Position numbers and translations under genes: made by a program. The notes beneath the pieces were generated by a model. That model did not search any database and was not told the DNA's origin. It saw only the letters and a list, made by a program, of their open reading frames with translations. Below are positions 24,083-33,274 of a stretch of DNA of 64,000 bases, piece after piece. Numbering within the stretch: the first letter of the stretch is position 1; every line of letters starts with the position of its first letter. This stretch comes from Streptomyces sp. STR69 (GTDB lineage: Bacteria > Actinomycetota > Actinomycetes > Streptomycetales > Streptomycetaceae), in NCBI RefSeq assembly GCF_024519455.1, contig NZ_JALJRY010000001.1, positions 419,253 through 483,252 on the forward strand. Direction: 5' to 3'.

Positions 24083-25198
24083 ATGCCGGGTATGGCCGAT
24101 ATTCAGGGATCGTACGACGACCTGTTCGACGCGGTACCCCGTGCGCTGGCCGGAATGCTGGACGCCGGGGACGCGGGGGCCTCGGTCGCGGTGTTCGTGG
24201 ACGGTGAGCCGGTGGTGGACGTGTGGGGCGGGTTCGCCGACGCGGACCGCACCGGCCCGTGGCAGCGGGACACGATCACCAATGTCTGGTCCGTCACCAA
24301 GACCATGACGGCGCTGTGCGCGCTGATCCTGGCCGACCGCGGCGAACTCGACCCGGACGCGCCGGTCGGCCGTTACTGGCCGGAGTTCGCCGCGGCGGGC
24401 AAGGAGAAGGCGCTGGTACGGCACCTGCTCTCGCACACGGCGGGGCTGCCCGACTGGGACGGGCCGGTCGAGGAGCTGTACGACTGGACGTCCGCCACGG
24501 CACGGCCGGCCGCGCTGGCTCCGCAGTGGGAACCGGGCACTGCGGCCGGATACCACTCCCTCACGCAGGGGTTCCTGGTGGGCGAGGTCGTGCGCCGGAT
24601 CACCGGCCGCAGCGTGGGCGAGTTCATCGCGGCGGAGGTGGCCGGACCGCTGGGCGCGGACTTCCGCATCGGGCTGCCCGCCGAGCACGACCACCGGGTG
24701 GCGCTCGCGGTCCCGCCGCCGTCCCGGGACGAGGACTACGCGGCGAGCGCGCCCGGCGACTCCTCGTCCGCCACCTCGGCCACCCCGATACGGCTGCGGG
24801 ACGGCAACAGTGTGGCCTGGCGGCGTGCGCAGATCCCCGCGGCGAGTGGGTTCGGCAACGCCCGCTCGGTCGCGCTCGTGCAGTCGGTGCTGGCCTGTGG
24901 CGGGGCGGTGGGCGGGGTGCGGCTGCTGTCGCGGGCGGGTTGTGACCGTGCGCGGGAGGAGCAGTTCGCGGGCGAGGACCGCAGGCTGGGCATGCCGGTC
25001 CGGTGGGGCCTGGGCTACGGCTTGTTCGGCGGTGCCTTCGGGTGGGGCGGCTGGGGCGGCTCGCTCGTCGTGATCGATCCCGAGGGCCGGATGGCGGTGG
25101 CGTACGTGACCGATCAGATGTGCGACCCGGCGGACGACACCCGGGGGATGGAGCTGGTGGCGGCGGCCTACGACGGACTCAAGGGGCTGCGGGCCTGA
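24083..25198 (+). CDS. Serine hydrolase of the beta-lactamase class C / esterase family
   Basis: 371 residues from ATG 24083 (ATG 24092 possible), GGGAG upstream. The SxxK motif is SVTK near residue 70, the second motif is the tyrosine in AGYHSLTQG near 155, and the third motif is replaced by a glycine-rich GWGGWGGS segment. These are the landmarks of family VIII esterases and LACTB-like hydrolases. No signal peptide is visible, so it acts in the cytoplasm. The substrate is probably an ester or small amide. Confidence 0.88.
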   Translation: MPGMADIQGSYDDLFDAVPRALAGMLDAGDAGASVAVFVDGEPVVDVWGGFADADRTGPWQRDTITNVWSVTKTMTALCALILADRGELDPDAPVGRYWPEFAAAGKEKALVRHLLSHTAGLPDWDGPVEELYDWTSATARPAALAPQWEPGTAAGYHSLTQGFLVGEVVRRITGRSVGEFIAAEVAGPLGADFRIGLPAEHDHRVALAVPPPSRDEDYAASAPGDSSSATSATPIRLRDGNSVAWRRAQIPAASGFGNARSVALVQSVLACGGAVGGVRLLSRAGCDRAREEQFAGEDRRLGMPVRWGLGYGLFGGAFGWGGWGGSLVVIDPEGRMAVAYVTDQMCDPADDTRGMELVAAAYDGLKGLRA

Positions 25199-25267
25199 GC
25201 ATCGACCGCGCTTCTGCGAAGCGGCGGCCGAATACGTTGAGGACGAGCCGCATCCCGGCGATCGGGG

Positions 25268-26041
25268 CTACCGCAGGAAGTACCTCTCGATCTGGTCGGA
25301 GACCGAGAAGTCCTCGGCACAGTCCGGACAGGTCGTGCGGCCGAAGAGGCGGGTCAGATGGTCGGCGGCCATGGACTGGCCCGCCGCGACGGCCATGCCG
25401 TGGAGGCGGGACGCGGGCGGGGGCAACTCGGCCGGTACCGCCGGAGTTACCCCGGTCAGGGTCGGGCCCCTGCGGTTGACGCGGATTATTCGTCGCTGTG
25501 GGTCGCGGCGGCGCGTGCCCGAGTCGCTGCCGTACACGTCGATCTCCAGGCTCTGCGAGCAGGACGGGCACTCCACGTCGTGAGAAGCGGGCAGCAGGCG
25601 CTCGCTCCACACGCGCTCCCCCTCGAAGGCGAGCAGGCACTCCAGCGGATAGAGGTAGGTGTGGTCGTCGGCCTCGAGGGCGTCGGCCGTCAAGCGGTGG
25701 AGGGTCGACCGGCGCAGCTCGTCCAACTCGGCGGCGTAGTGCGCCCGGACGTACCCCCGCTCGTGCAGCTGTTCCTCCTTGGCGACGATGGCGCCGGCCA
25801 GCGAGATCGCGTGCCGGTGATCACCTGGCCTGCGCCCCGTGGCAAGGTCCGTCAGAGCGGGCAGGGCGGCGAAGCTGGCCGGGTACACCGTGCCCTGGTG
25901 GTAGAGGCTGGACCACAGCTCCTCCCATGCCCAGTCGGCCGACTCCGGGTCGCCCACCGCCTCGAAGAGCTCCGGAAGGCCGGCCGCGGAGCCATAGGCG
26001 TGGGTCAGTCGTGACCAGTCCGTCTCCATGCGCGCCATCAT
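25268..26041 (-). CDS. HEAT-like hypothetical protein with zinc-knuckle CPxC pairs
   Basis: About 257 residues. Starts at 26041, 26038 and 26029 are all in frame and none has a good ribosome site; the conserved-looking protein begins METDWSRLTHAYGSA. The first 140 residues are paired helices (DWAWEELWSSLYHQG, FAALPALTDLA) like HEAT repeats. The second half contains CPSC and, near the end, CPDC, a likely split zinc site, separated by an Arg- and Pro-rich linker. Function unknown. It is divergent from the peptidase-like gene across 47 bp. Confidence 0.75.
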   Translation of the reverse strand: MMARMETDWSRLTHAYGSAAGLPELFEAVGDPESADWAWEELWSSLYHQGTVYPASFAALPALTDLATGRRPGDHRHAISLAGAIVAKEEQLHERGYVRAHYAAELDELRRSTLHRLTADALEADDHTYLYPLECLLAFEGERVWSERLLPASHDVECPSCSQSLEIDVYGSDSGTRRRDPQRRIIRVNRRGPTLTGVTPAVPAELPPPASRLHGMAVAAGQSMAADHLTRLFGRTTCPDCAEDFSVSDQIERYFLR

Positions 26042-26088
26042 TTCAAAAGAGTGTGACAGGGCCGCGCCGAACGGGATTTGATGCGCTG

Positions 26089-26853
26089 GTGAACGAGCCG
26101 AGCGAGCCCACCGGGCCCAGCACCTTTCTGATCGGCGGGGGATGGGGCACCCCTGTCGTCTACGAACCCTTCCTGCGCGCCGCAGGCGGCTCCACCCGCT
26201 CGGCACCCCGTATCGGCTGCGTGATCGTCGACGAGGGCGAGGGCGACGGGGACCGTCAATTCGCGCGCTACGACGCCGTGTTGAGGGCCGCCGCCGACTG
26301 CACACCCGTACCGTCGCTCGTGCCGATCGGCGGGCGCTTCGACCTCGGCGCGGCCTCGGACGTCGACGGGCTGCTGGTGTGCGGCGGGCTGACCCCCGCC
26401 TACCAGGACGCCTTCGCCGGCTGTCTCGACCTGTTGCCCGGCCTGCTCGCCGAACGACGTGTCCCGTACGCCGGGTTCTCCGCCGGAGCCGCCCTCGCGG
26501 CGCGGTCGGCCGTCGTCGGGGGCTGGTTGCTCGACGGCGTTCCGGTGTGCCCGGAGGACACGGCCGAGGACCTCGAAGAGATCGCCGTACGGCCGGGGTT
26601 GGGGCTTGTGCCCTTCGCCGTGGACGTGCACGCGGCGCAGTGGGGGACGTTGCCGCGGCTGATCGCCGCCGTCACCCGTCATCGGCTCCCGCACGGCGTC
26701 GCCGTCGACGAGAGCACGCTGGTCGAGGTGGCGGCGGACGGTCGTGCGCATGTCTCCGGGCTGGGGCGCGCGCACTCGGTGCGGCCCGCCCCGGACGACG
26801 GCGGTGCGCTCGTACGGTCCTATGGAGCCGGCGAGTCGTTTCTCACGCGCTGA
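26089..26853 (+). CDS. S51 (peptidase E)-like / class I glutamine amidotransferase-fold protein
   Basis: 254 residues from GTG 26089. FLIGGGWGTPVVYEPFL opens a flavodoxin-like core; DGLLVCGGLTPAYQDAF and the nucleophile elbow YAGFSAGAALAA (Ser in G-x-S-A-G) match the S51 peptidase/cyanophycinase group. A VDVHAAQWGTLPRLIAAV stretch carries the candidate catalytic His. It is cytoplasmic. The exact substrate, dipeptide or other amide, is not clear. Confidence 0.8.
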   Translation: MNEPSEPTGPSTFLIGGGWGTPVVYEPFLRAAGGSTRSAPRIGCVIVDEGEGDGDRQFARYDAVLRAAADCTPVPSLVPIGGRFDLGAASDVDGLLVCGGLTPAYQDAFAGCLDLLPGLLAERRVPYAGFSAGAALAARSAVVGGWLLDGVPVCPEDTAEDLEEIAVRPGLGLVPFAVDVHAAQWGTLPRLIAAVTRHRLPHGVAVDESTLVEVAADGRAHVSGLGRAHSVRPAPDDGGALVRSYGAGESFLTR

Positions 26854-26883
26854 GCCCCCTGGCCGACCCGCTCCGACGGCAAG

Positions 26884-26902
26884 TTAAGGTAAGCCTTACC
26901 TG
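26884..26902 (+). promoter_or_regulatory. Iron box (DmdR/IdeR operator)
   Basis: ttaaggtaagccttacctg is a 19-mer interrupted palindrome close to the DtxR-family consensus. It lies 22 bp before the start of the siderophore-binding lipoprotein gene, where Fe(II)-loaded DmdR1 would repress transcription. Confidence 0.85.
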
Positions 26903-26924
26903 GCCAGTTTTGATCGGAGAGACA

Positions 26925-27986
26925 GTGACAGTGCGTGCGTTCAAGAGGAAGGCTGTCACGGCGGTGGCCGCAGTGACCGTCGTCGGAGGGTTGCTGGCCG
27001 GGTGCTCGTCCTCCGCCGCCGACAACGATGCCGAGAAGACCGGCGAGGGCTCGCAGAACAAGGTGATCGGCGCCTCGGAGGGCCCGTCCGCCGCACCGAG
27101 CACCCTCGCGACCGGTATGGGCGCGGACACCGACACCGACGGGACCTTCCCCCGGACCGTCACGCACTTCGAGGGCAGGACGACGATCAAGGCGAAGCCC
27201 ACGAAGATCGCCGTGCTGAGCACCGGGCAGCTCGACGACCTGCTCTCCCTGGGAACCGTCCCGGCGGTCACCACCCGCGCCGACAACGCCGGGCTCGTCC
27301 CCGACTACCTCGCGGACGCCTTCCCGGCCGACAAGTCGAAGCTCGCCGCGATGACGGACGCGGGCACGCGCCAGGCGCCCAACCTGGAGACGCTGGCCGC
27401 CGCCAAGCCCGACCTGATCCTCGCCAACGACTCGCTCGGCGACCTCTACCCCAAGCTGTCGAAGATCGCGCCGACCGTCATCACGGCCGGCAACGGCATC
27501 AACTGGAAGCGCGACCTGCTGCTCGTCGGCGACGCGATCGGCAAGGGGCAGCAGGCGCAGCAGCTGCTGGACGGGATCGTCGAGGACGCGCACGAGAAGG
27601 GGGAGGCGCTGTCGAAGACCTCCGTGTCGATGCTGCGGTTCACGCCCGGCCGGACCCGGATGTTCGGTGTCTCGTCCTTCACCGGTTCCATCGCCGTCGA
27701 CATGGGGCTGGACCGGCCCAAGTCGCAGCAGTTCAAGGCGATTTCGCAGGACATCGGCTCGGAGAGCATCGACTCGGCCGACGGTGACTGGATCTTCTAC
27801 TCGGTGCAGGGCGACGCGGGCAGGACCGACGCGGCGAGCGTCCTTGCCGGGCCGCTGTGGAAGTCGATGAAGGCGGTCGGGGCCGGGCACGCGGTGAAGG
27901 TCGACGACGACCCCTGGTACCTCAACGCGGGCCCCACCGCCGCCCGCCTCGTCGTCCTCCAACTCGCCGAGGACATCAGCAAGTAG
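26925..27986 (+). CDS. Siderophore-binding lipoprotein (FecB/FepB-like)
   Basis: 353 residues from GTG 26925, with GGAGA upstream. A basic N-terminus and hydrophobic helix end in the lipobox LLAGC (Cys27), so the mature protein is anchored to the outer face of the membrane. A Ser/Ala/Asp-rich spacer precedes the periplasmic-binding domain of class III metal-siderophore receptors: KPTKIAVLSTGQLDDLLSLG, then ETLAAAKPDLILAND, and the closing AARLVVLQLAEDI. It should deliver a ferric siderophore to the permeases encoded directly downstream. The iron box just upstream predicts induction under iron limitation. Confidence 0.93.
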   Translation: MTVRAFKRKAVTAVAAVTVVGGLLAGCSSSAADNDAEKTGEGSQNKVIGASEGPSAAPSTLATGMGADTDTDGTFPRTVTHFEGRTTIKAKPTKIAVLSTGQLDDLLSLGTVPAVTTRADNAGLVPDYLADAFPADKSKLAAMTDAGTRQAPNLETLAAAKPDLILANDSLGDLYPKLSKIAPTVITAGNGINWKRDLLLVGDAIGKGQQAQQLLDGIVEDAHEKGEALSKTSVSMLRFTPGRTRMFGVSSFTGSIAVDMGLDRPKSQQFKAISQDIGSESIDSADGDWIFYSVQGDAGRTDAASVLAGPLWKSMKAVGAGHAVKVDDDPWYLNAGPTAARLVVLQLAEDISK

Positions 27987-28028
27987 AGACGAGCAGAGAC
28001 AAGCAGAGAGACGGGCAGCGGAAGAGAA

Positions 28029-29018
28029 GTGAGCCTCAAACGCCTCGCCTGGCCGGCGGCCACCCTCGCGGTGGCCGCCGCCGTGCTGCTCAGCCTCGCC
28101 GTCGGCACCCGCCCGGTCCCGCCGTCCGCCGTGCTCAACGCCCTTCTCCACGGCGGGAGTTCACCGGACGCCCTGGTCGTACGGTCGCTGCGGCTGCCCC
28201 GCACCGAGATCGGACTGACGGCGGGCGCGGCGCTCGGTGCGGCGGGCGCGGCACTCCAGGCCGTCACCCGCAACCCGCTCGCCGACCCGGGCATCCTCGG
28301 TCTGAGCCAGGGCGCGGCGGCCGGTGTCGTCCTCGCCATCGCGACCGGCCTCGCGAGCGGTTTCGAGGGGTACGTCTGGTACGCCTTCGCCGGTGCCGTC
28401 CTCGCCGCCTGTCTGGTCTACGGCATCGCCGCACGCGGACGCGGTGGCGCGTCCCCGGTCAAACTCGCCCTCGCCGGTACGGCGTTGTCCGCGATGACCG
28501 CCGGTGGTACGACCGTCGTCCTGACCTCCAGCTCGGCGACCCTGGACCAGTTCCGGTTCTGGCAGGTCGGCTCGCTGAGCGGGCGGGACGCCGACACCGT
28601 CGTACGGATGCTGCCGTTCCTGGTGGCGGGCGTGGTGCTGGTGCTGGCTTGTGCGCGGGGGCTGGACGCGCTGGCGCTCGGGGACGAGACGGCGCGGGCA
28701 CTGGGGCATCGGGTGGGGGTGGTACGGGTGGGTACGGCGCTCGGGGCGACTCTGCTGGTGGCGTCGGCGGTGGCCGCGGCCGGTCCGATCGCGTTCGTCG
28801 GGCTCGCCGTCCCGCATCTGGCCCGCCGGCTCACCTCGGGCGGTCATCGCAGTCTGCTTCCGCTGTCCGCGCTGCTCGGTGCGGCACTGCTGGTCGCGGC
28901 GGACGCGGCGGGCCGGGTGGTGCGGGCACCGGCGGAGGTGCCGGCCGGAGTGATGACAGCGTTGGTGGGGGTACCGGTACTGGTGGTGCTGGTGCGGCGC
29001 CGGGGAACCGCCCTGTGA
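28029..29018 (+). CDS. FecCD-type siderophore ABC transporter permease 1
   Basis: 329 residues from GTG 28029 with a GGAAGAGAA site. About nine hydrophobic segments. The FecCD signature NPLADPGILGLSQGAAAGV is near residue 85, and the cytoplasmic coupling region FWQVGSLSGRD near 180. The C-terminal half carries LGATLLVASAVAAAGPIAFVGL, the usual EAA-like contact with the ATPase. It forms a heterodimer with the next permease. Its stop overlaps the next GTG. Confidence 0.93.
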   Translation: MSLKRLAWPAATLAVAAAVLLSLAVGTRPVPPSAVLNALLHGGSSPDALVVRSLRLPRTEIGLTAGAALGAAGAALQAVTRNPLADPGILGLSQGAAAGVVLAIATGLASGFEGYVWYAFAGAVLAACLVYGIAARGRGGASPVKLALAGTALSAMTAGGTTVVLTSSSATLDQFRFWQVGSLSGRDADTVVRMLPFLVAGVVLVLACARGLDALALGDETARALGHRVGVVRVGTALGATLLVASAVAAAGPIAFVGLAVPHLARRLTSGGHRSLLPLSALLGAALLVAADAAGRVVRAPAEVPAGVMTALVGVPVLVVLVRRRGTAL

Positions 29019-30052
29019 GCACCACCGGCGTCACCGTCCTGCGCCCCCGCCCTTCCATCTCCCTTGTCCTGCACCGCCGTTCGGCCGTGGTCGCCGTAAC
29101 TCTCCTGCTTCTGCTGGCCGTTGCGATGACCGCTGCCGCCTGCTGCGGGCAGACCTACGTCCCGCCCGCCGAGGTGTGGCACACGCTCCGCGCCGGTTCG
29201 GGTCAATACGACCTCGTCGTCAACGAGTTGCGGGTCCCCCGGATCGTGCTCGGCGCGCTGGTCGGAGCCGCCCTGGGCCTCGCCGGAGCGCTCGTGCAGA
29301 CCGTCACCCGCAATCCACTCGCCAGCCCGGACGTGATCGGGGTCGGGCACGGCGCCGCCGCCGCGACGGTGCTCGCGCTGTCCACCGGGCTGGTCGCCTC
29401 GCCCGGTGCGATGCCCGTCGTCTCCGTGGTGGGCGGACTCGCCGCCGCCGCGCTCGTGTATGTGCTGGCGTGGCGGCACGGGATGCAGCCAAGTCGGTTC
29501 GTGCTGACCGGTGTTGGTATCGGGGTCGCGCTGTCGGCCGTCGTACAGCTGTATCTCGCGGACAGCGAGCTGGAGGCCGCCGAGCAGGTCAAGCTGTGGC
29601 TGACCGGCTCGCTGAACGGGCGCGGCTGGGAGCAGGCGGGGCCGCTGGCCGTCGTACTGCTGCTGTGTCTGCCCGCGCTGGTGTGGGCGAGCCGGGCCGT
29701 ACGGCCGCTCGGGCTCGACGCCGATACGGCGGCCTCGCTCGGGGTGCGGGTGGACCGGACGCGGCTCGCGCTGACCGTGCTCGGGGTGGTGCTGGCGGCG
29801 ACGGCGACGGGTGCGGCCGGGCCGATCGGGTTTGTCGCGCTCACCGCGCCACAGTTGGCCCGTCGGCTCACGCGTACGCCTCAACTGCCGCTGGTCTGCT
29901 CCGCGTTGACTGGTGCGGTGATCCTGGTGACCGCCGACCTCGCCGCTCGCACGGTGCTGCCTCCGCTGGAGGTTCCGGTGGGGGCGCTCACCTCGTTGGT
30001 CGGGGGGCCGTATCTGTTGTGGCTGTTGGGGCGGAACAAGGTGGGGGGCTGA
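29015..30052 (+). CDS. FecCD-type siderophore ABC transporter permease 2
   Basis: 345 residues from GTG 29015, overlapping the previous stop (GTGA); longer upstream frames are shadows. It has the same architecture as its partner: VTRNPLASPDVIGVGHGAA, LWLTGSLNGRGWEQ and AATGAAGPIGFVALTAPQLAR. No ATP-binding gene follows. The next 180 bp hold an inverted repeat and then a convergent dehydrogenase gene, so the ATPase must come from elsewhere in the genome. Confidence 0.93.
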   Translation: MSTTGVTVLRPRPSISLVLHRRSAVVAVTLLLLLAVAMTAAACCGQTYVPPAEVWHTLRAGSGQYDLVVNELRVPRIVLGALVGAALGLAGALVQTVTRNPLASPDVIGVGHGAAAATVLALSTGLVASPGAMPVVSVVGGLAAAALVYVLAWRHGMQPSRFVLTGVGIGVALSAVVQLYLADSELEAAEQVKLWLTGSLNGRGWEQAGPLAVVLLLCLPALVWASRAVRPLGLDADTAASLGVRVDRTRLALTVLGVVLAATATGAAGPIGFVALTAPQLARRLTRTPQLPLVCSALTGAVILVTADLAARTVLPPLEVPVGALTSLVGGPYLLWLLGRNKVGG

Positions 30053-30080
30053 GGGTCGTCGGCGGGTGCGGGTGCGTCGT

Positions 30081-30156
30081 GGTTGCTCGCGCAGTTCCCC
30101 GCGCCCCTAAAATCTGGGCCCGAGTCAAGAAGGGGCGCGGGGACTGCGCGACCAGC
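30081..30156. repeat. GC-rich inverted repeat, two facing copies of a dispersed element
   Basis: Arms at 30081-30108 and 30131-30156 are near-perfect inverse copies (core gcgcagttccccgcgcccct and its complement) with a 22-base loop. The same 29-bp element occurs singly at 37669-37697 and, inverted, at 59663-59691. Here it sits between two convergent genes and can act as a two-way terminator. Confidence 0.88.
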
Positions 30157-30231
30157 CCCCACGCGCCCGCACTCGACAGCGCACCGGGTTCCGGAACAGT
30201 GCGGCTCCGGGACCCGGCTGAAGCGACGCCG

Positions 30232-31275
30232 TCAGATCGTGGCGGTGTCGATCACGAAGCGGTACCGGACGTCACTCGACAGCACCCGCTCGTACGCCTC
30301 GTTGATCTGGTCCGCGGAGATCAGCTCGATCTCGGCGCCGAAGCCGTGCTCGGCGCAGAAGTCCAGCATCTCCTGGGTCTCCTGGATGCCGCCGATACCG
30401 GAGCCGGCGAGGGTCTTGCGACCGCCGATCACGGAGAACAGGTTGAGGGAGACGGGCTCCTCGGGGGCGCCCACGTTGACCAGCGCGCCGTCCGTCTTCA
30501 GCAGCGAGAGGTACGCGCCGAGGTCGAGCGGGGCCGACACGGTGGAGATGATCAGGTCGAGGGTGCCGCGCAGCTCCTCGAAGGTCTTCGGGTCGCTGGT
30601 CGCGTAGTAGTGGTCGGCGCCGAGCTTCAGGCCGTCCTCCTGCTTGCGCAGGGACTGCGAGAGCACGGTGACCTCCGCGCCGAGCGCGTGCGCGATCTTG
30701 ACGCCCATGTGACCGAGGCCGCCCATACCGACGATCGCGACCTTCTTGCCGGGGCCGGCGTTCCAGTGCTTCAGCGGGGAGTACAGGGTGATGCCGGCGC
30801 AGAGCAGTGGGGCGGCCACGTCGAGGGAGATGCCCTCGGGGATGCCGAGGACGAAGCTCTCGTCGACGACGATCTTCTCGGCGTAACCGCCGTAGGTGGG
30901 CTCGCCGTCCTTGCCGACGGCGTTGTACGTGCCGACGTTGCCGCCGGTGCAGTACTGCTCCAGGCCGGCCTTGCAGTTGTCGCACTCGCGGCAGGAGTCG
31001 ACCATGCAGCCGACGCCCACCCGGTCGCCGACCCGGAACTTGGTGACCCCGGGGCCGACCTCGGAGACGATGCCGGCGATCTCGTGGCCGGGCACCATCG
31101 GGAAGATGGCCTCGCCCCAGCCCTCGCGGGCCTGGTGGATGTCCGAGTGGCAGATACCGGCGAACTTGATGTCGATCAGGACGTCGAACTCGCGGACCGC
31201 CCGGCGCTCGATCGTGGTGCGCTCCAGGGGAGCCTTGGCGGCGGGGGCTGCGTATGCGGCGACTGTGGTGGTCAT
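30232..31275 (-). CDS. Zinc-dependent alcohol dehydrogenase, NAD(P)-linked, cinnamyl-alcohol-dehydrogenase type
   Basis: 347 residues of the medium-chain dehydrogenase family. The catalytic zinc site includes Cys in GICHSDIH and His in VPGHEIAG. The structural zinc loop is [17 protein letters not shown] with four cysteines. The Rossmann motif is [13 protein letters not shown], followed by [17 protein letters not shown], in line with the YahK/AdhC group that reduces aldehydes with NADPH. A divergent XRE regulator lies 169 bp away. Confidence 0.92.
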   Translation of the reverse strand: MTTTVAAYAAPAAKAPLERTTIERRAVREFDVLIDIKFAGICHSDIHQAREGWGEAIFPMVPGHEIAGIVSEVGPGVTKFRVGDRVGVGCMVDSCRECDNCKAGLEQYCTGGNVGTYNAVGKDGEPTYGGYAEKIVVDESFVLGIPEGISLDVAAPLLCAGITLYSPLKHWNAGPGKKVAIVGMGGLGHMGVKIAHALGAEVTVLSQSLRKQEDGLKLGADHYYATSDPKTFEELRGTLDLIISTVSAPLDLGAYLSLLKTDGALVNVGAPEEPVSLNLFSVIGGRKTLAGSGIGGIQETQEMLDFCAEHGFGAEIELISADQINEAYERVLSSDVRYRFVIDTATI

Positions 31276-31444
31276 GCCGGAACACTCCTAGGGGGATGTG
31301 CGCCCGGCTGCCTTCCGGCCGGGCACGCTGAACAGCCTGCCCGAAAGGCAGAGGGCTACCCAGGTCACGGTTCAGCGTACGTCCGCTGTGCCTACCACCA
31401 GCGAGGTCAGGCTCATGGACGTACGACCGGGAATACTGGAGGGC

Positions 31445-32380
31445 ATGGACGAACAGCCCGAATCCGCCACCGAGCCCCCGGACCCCGGTCGGCCGCTGGA
31501 CCGGCGTGCCGAGCTCAGCGAGTTCCTGCGCACCCGGCGAGCCCGGCTGAAGCCGGAGGACGTCGGCCTGCCGGACTTCGGGCGGCACCGCAGGGTGCCC
31601 GGGCTGCGGCGCGAGGAGCTGGCTCAGCTGGCCGGGGTGTCGGTGGCGTACTACACGCGCCTCGAACAGGGCAACGGGCGGAACGTGTCGGCGGAGGTCC
31701 TCGAAGCGATCGCCCGCGCGCTGCGCCTCTCGGACGCCGAGTCCTCGCACCTCACCCACCTGGCGAAGCCGAAGCAGCACAAGAAGAAGTCGTCGGCCCC
31801 GGCCCAGCACGTGCGCGGGCCGCTACGGCAGCTGCTCGACACGATCGACACGGTCCCGGCGTACATCACGGGCCGCCGCACGGACATCCTGGTGTGGAAC
31901 CGGATGGCCGCGGCCGTCTTCGGCGACTGGTCGGAGCTGCCGCCGCAGGAGCGGAACTGGGCGCGGCTGGTGTTCCTGCGGCCCGAGTACCGGGACCTGT
32001 TCGTGGAGTGGGAGCAGAAGGCGGTGGACATCGTCAGCATGCTGCGGATGGACGCGGGCTGCCATCCGGACGACCCGCGGCTGTCCGCGCTGGTGGGCGA
32101 ACTCTCCGTGAAGAGCGAGGAGTTCAGGCGCCTGTGGGCGACCCACGACGTCAAGGAGAAGACCTACGGCGCCAAGCGCCTCCACCATCCGCTGGTCGGT
32201 GACCTCACCCTGCACTTCGAGGGTTTCCGCCTGGCGGACGGCTCCGACCAGATCCTGGTCACCTATCACGCGGAACCGGGCTCCCCGTCCGCCGACGCCC
32301 TCCGCCTGCTGGCGAGTTGGGGCACGGACGCGACCCGCGCGGGCGCCGCATCGGCCGACCGTCCCGGTCTCACTCCGTGA
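31445..32380 (+). CDS. XRE-family regulator with MmyB-like ligand domain
   Basis: 311 residues from ATG 31445, chosen because GGAGGG precedes it and the protein family starts here; ATG 31415 is an alternative. The N-terminal helix-turn-helix is RRVPGLRREELAQLAGVSVA followed by YYTRLEQG, characteristic of MmyB-type regulators. The C-terminal MmyB-like domain (PAS-like, binding fatty-acid-type ligands in known members) carries VPAYITGRRTDILVWN and NWARLVFLRPEYRDLF. It is divergent from the alcohol dehydrogenase and probably controls it. Confidence 0.92.
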   Translation: MDEQPESATEPPDPGRPLDRRAELSEFLRTRRARLKPEDVGLPDFGRHRRVPGLRREELAQLAGVSVAYYTRLEQGNGRNVSAEVLEAIARALRLSDAESSHLTHLAKPKQHKKKSSAPAQHVRGPLRQLLDTIDTVPAYITGRRTDILVWNRMAAAVFGDWSELPPQERNWARLVFLRPEYRDLFVEWEQKAVDIVSMLRMDAGCHPDDPRLSALVGELSVKSEEFRRLWATHDVKEKTYGAKRLHHPLVGDLTLHFEGFRLADGSDQILVTYHAEPGSPSADALRLLASWGTDATRAGAASADRPGLTP

Positions 32381-32420
32381 CACCGGGGTGTGCCCCTGCG
32401 GCACCCCCGGTACGGCGATG

Positions 32421-33191
32421 TCACCCCTGGTACGGCGGCATCGATCCCCAACTCCACTGCGGCACCGGCTGTTCAGCCGGTGGCTGGGCGTCCGGACCGG
32501 AGAAGTACACGGCCAGCCGCGTGCCCCACTCCACGTACGCGACGAACGCCGAGCGGAACTCCGCGTCCGTCGGCAGGCCCGCGTCGTCCGCCGCGTCCTG
32601 GACGAGATTGACCCAACGGCGGCGCTGGGGCTCGGTGATGTGCTTGCCGAAGTGTTTGGCGACCATGTGGCCGTGGCCGCCCTGGGTCTCGGAGTAGGCC
32701 GCCGGGCCGCCGAAGACCTCGGCCAGCCAGAGGGCGACGTGTGCGGCGTGCGCGGGCGCCAGGTCGGCGAAGAGAGGGGCGAGGAGGTCGTCCTTGAGCA
32801 CCTTGTCGTAGAAGACCTCGGTCAGCCGGGAGAAGGCCTCGGTGCCGCCCGCCCAGTCGTACAGGGTGGGGACGGCGGACCCGTCGCCCCGCACGTCGGT
32901 CGGCCGGTAGTGGCGCATCTCCTCGATGTCCTGCACGTACGGACCGATCTCGGCGAGGAACGGCGGGAACAGCTCCGACCTGCGGAAACCCTCCAGATGC
33001 GCCTCGGTCGACGTCCACGTGATGCGGAGCACGAAGTGCTCCGGGTCCTCCTCGCAGCGGGTCAGTTCGTACGCCACGCACTGTGGGGACGCGGCCAGCT
33101 GACGTGCGGCACGGGTGTAGGCGGCCAGGAACTCCGCCGACCGCTGCTCGGGGATGCGGTACCGGATGTACTCGACGGTCTGGGCTGTCAT
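32421..33191 (-). CDS. Fusion of an ABM monooxygenase domain with a truncated (group II) globin
   Basis: 256 residues from ATG 33191. Residues 1-100 match the antibiotic-biosynthesis monooxygenase (ferredoxin-like) domain: VEYIRYRIPEQRSAEFLAAY and HFVLRITWTSTEAH. Residues 115-235 are a group II truncated haemoglobin: LYDWAGGTEAFSRLTEVFYD, FADLAPAHAAHVALWLAEVF and GHGHMVAKHFGKHITEPQ, whose first His after VAK is the probable proximal haem ligand. The tail is Pro/Trp-rich. Such fusions are known in actinobacteria. The ABM part could use or supply haem-bound oxygen or handle a small oxidised compound. Confidence 0.88.
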   Translation of the reverse strand: MTAQTVEYIRYRIPEQRSAEFLAAYTRAARQLAASPQCVAYELTRCEEDPEHFVLRITWTSTEAHLEGFRRSELFPPFLAEIGPYVQDIEEMRHYRPTDVRGDGSAVPTLYDWAGGTEAFSRLTEVFYDKVLKDDLLAPLFADLAPAHAAHVALWLAEVFGGPAAYSETQGGHGHMVAKHFGKHITEPQRRRWVNLVQDAADDAGLPTDAEFRSAFVAYVEWGTRLAVYFSGPDAQPPAEQPVPQWSWGSMPPYQG

Positions 33192-33214
33192 GGGGCCACA
33201 GAAACACGAATGGC

Positions 33215-33239
33215 CCGCCGGAAGCTGCACTTCCGGCGG
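33215..33239 (-). terminator. Hairpin after the subtilase gene
   Basis: Perfect 9-bp arms (ccgccggaa/ttccggcgg) with a 7-base loop lie 36 bp beyond the subtilase stop, just before the globin-fusion gene. Confidence 0.7.
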
Positions 33240-33274
33240 ACCGTTCGCTGTCGGCCTACTCAGGTACTAGCGGC

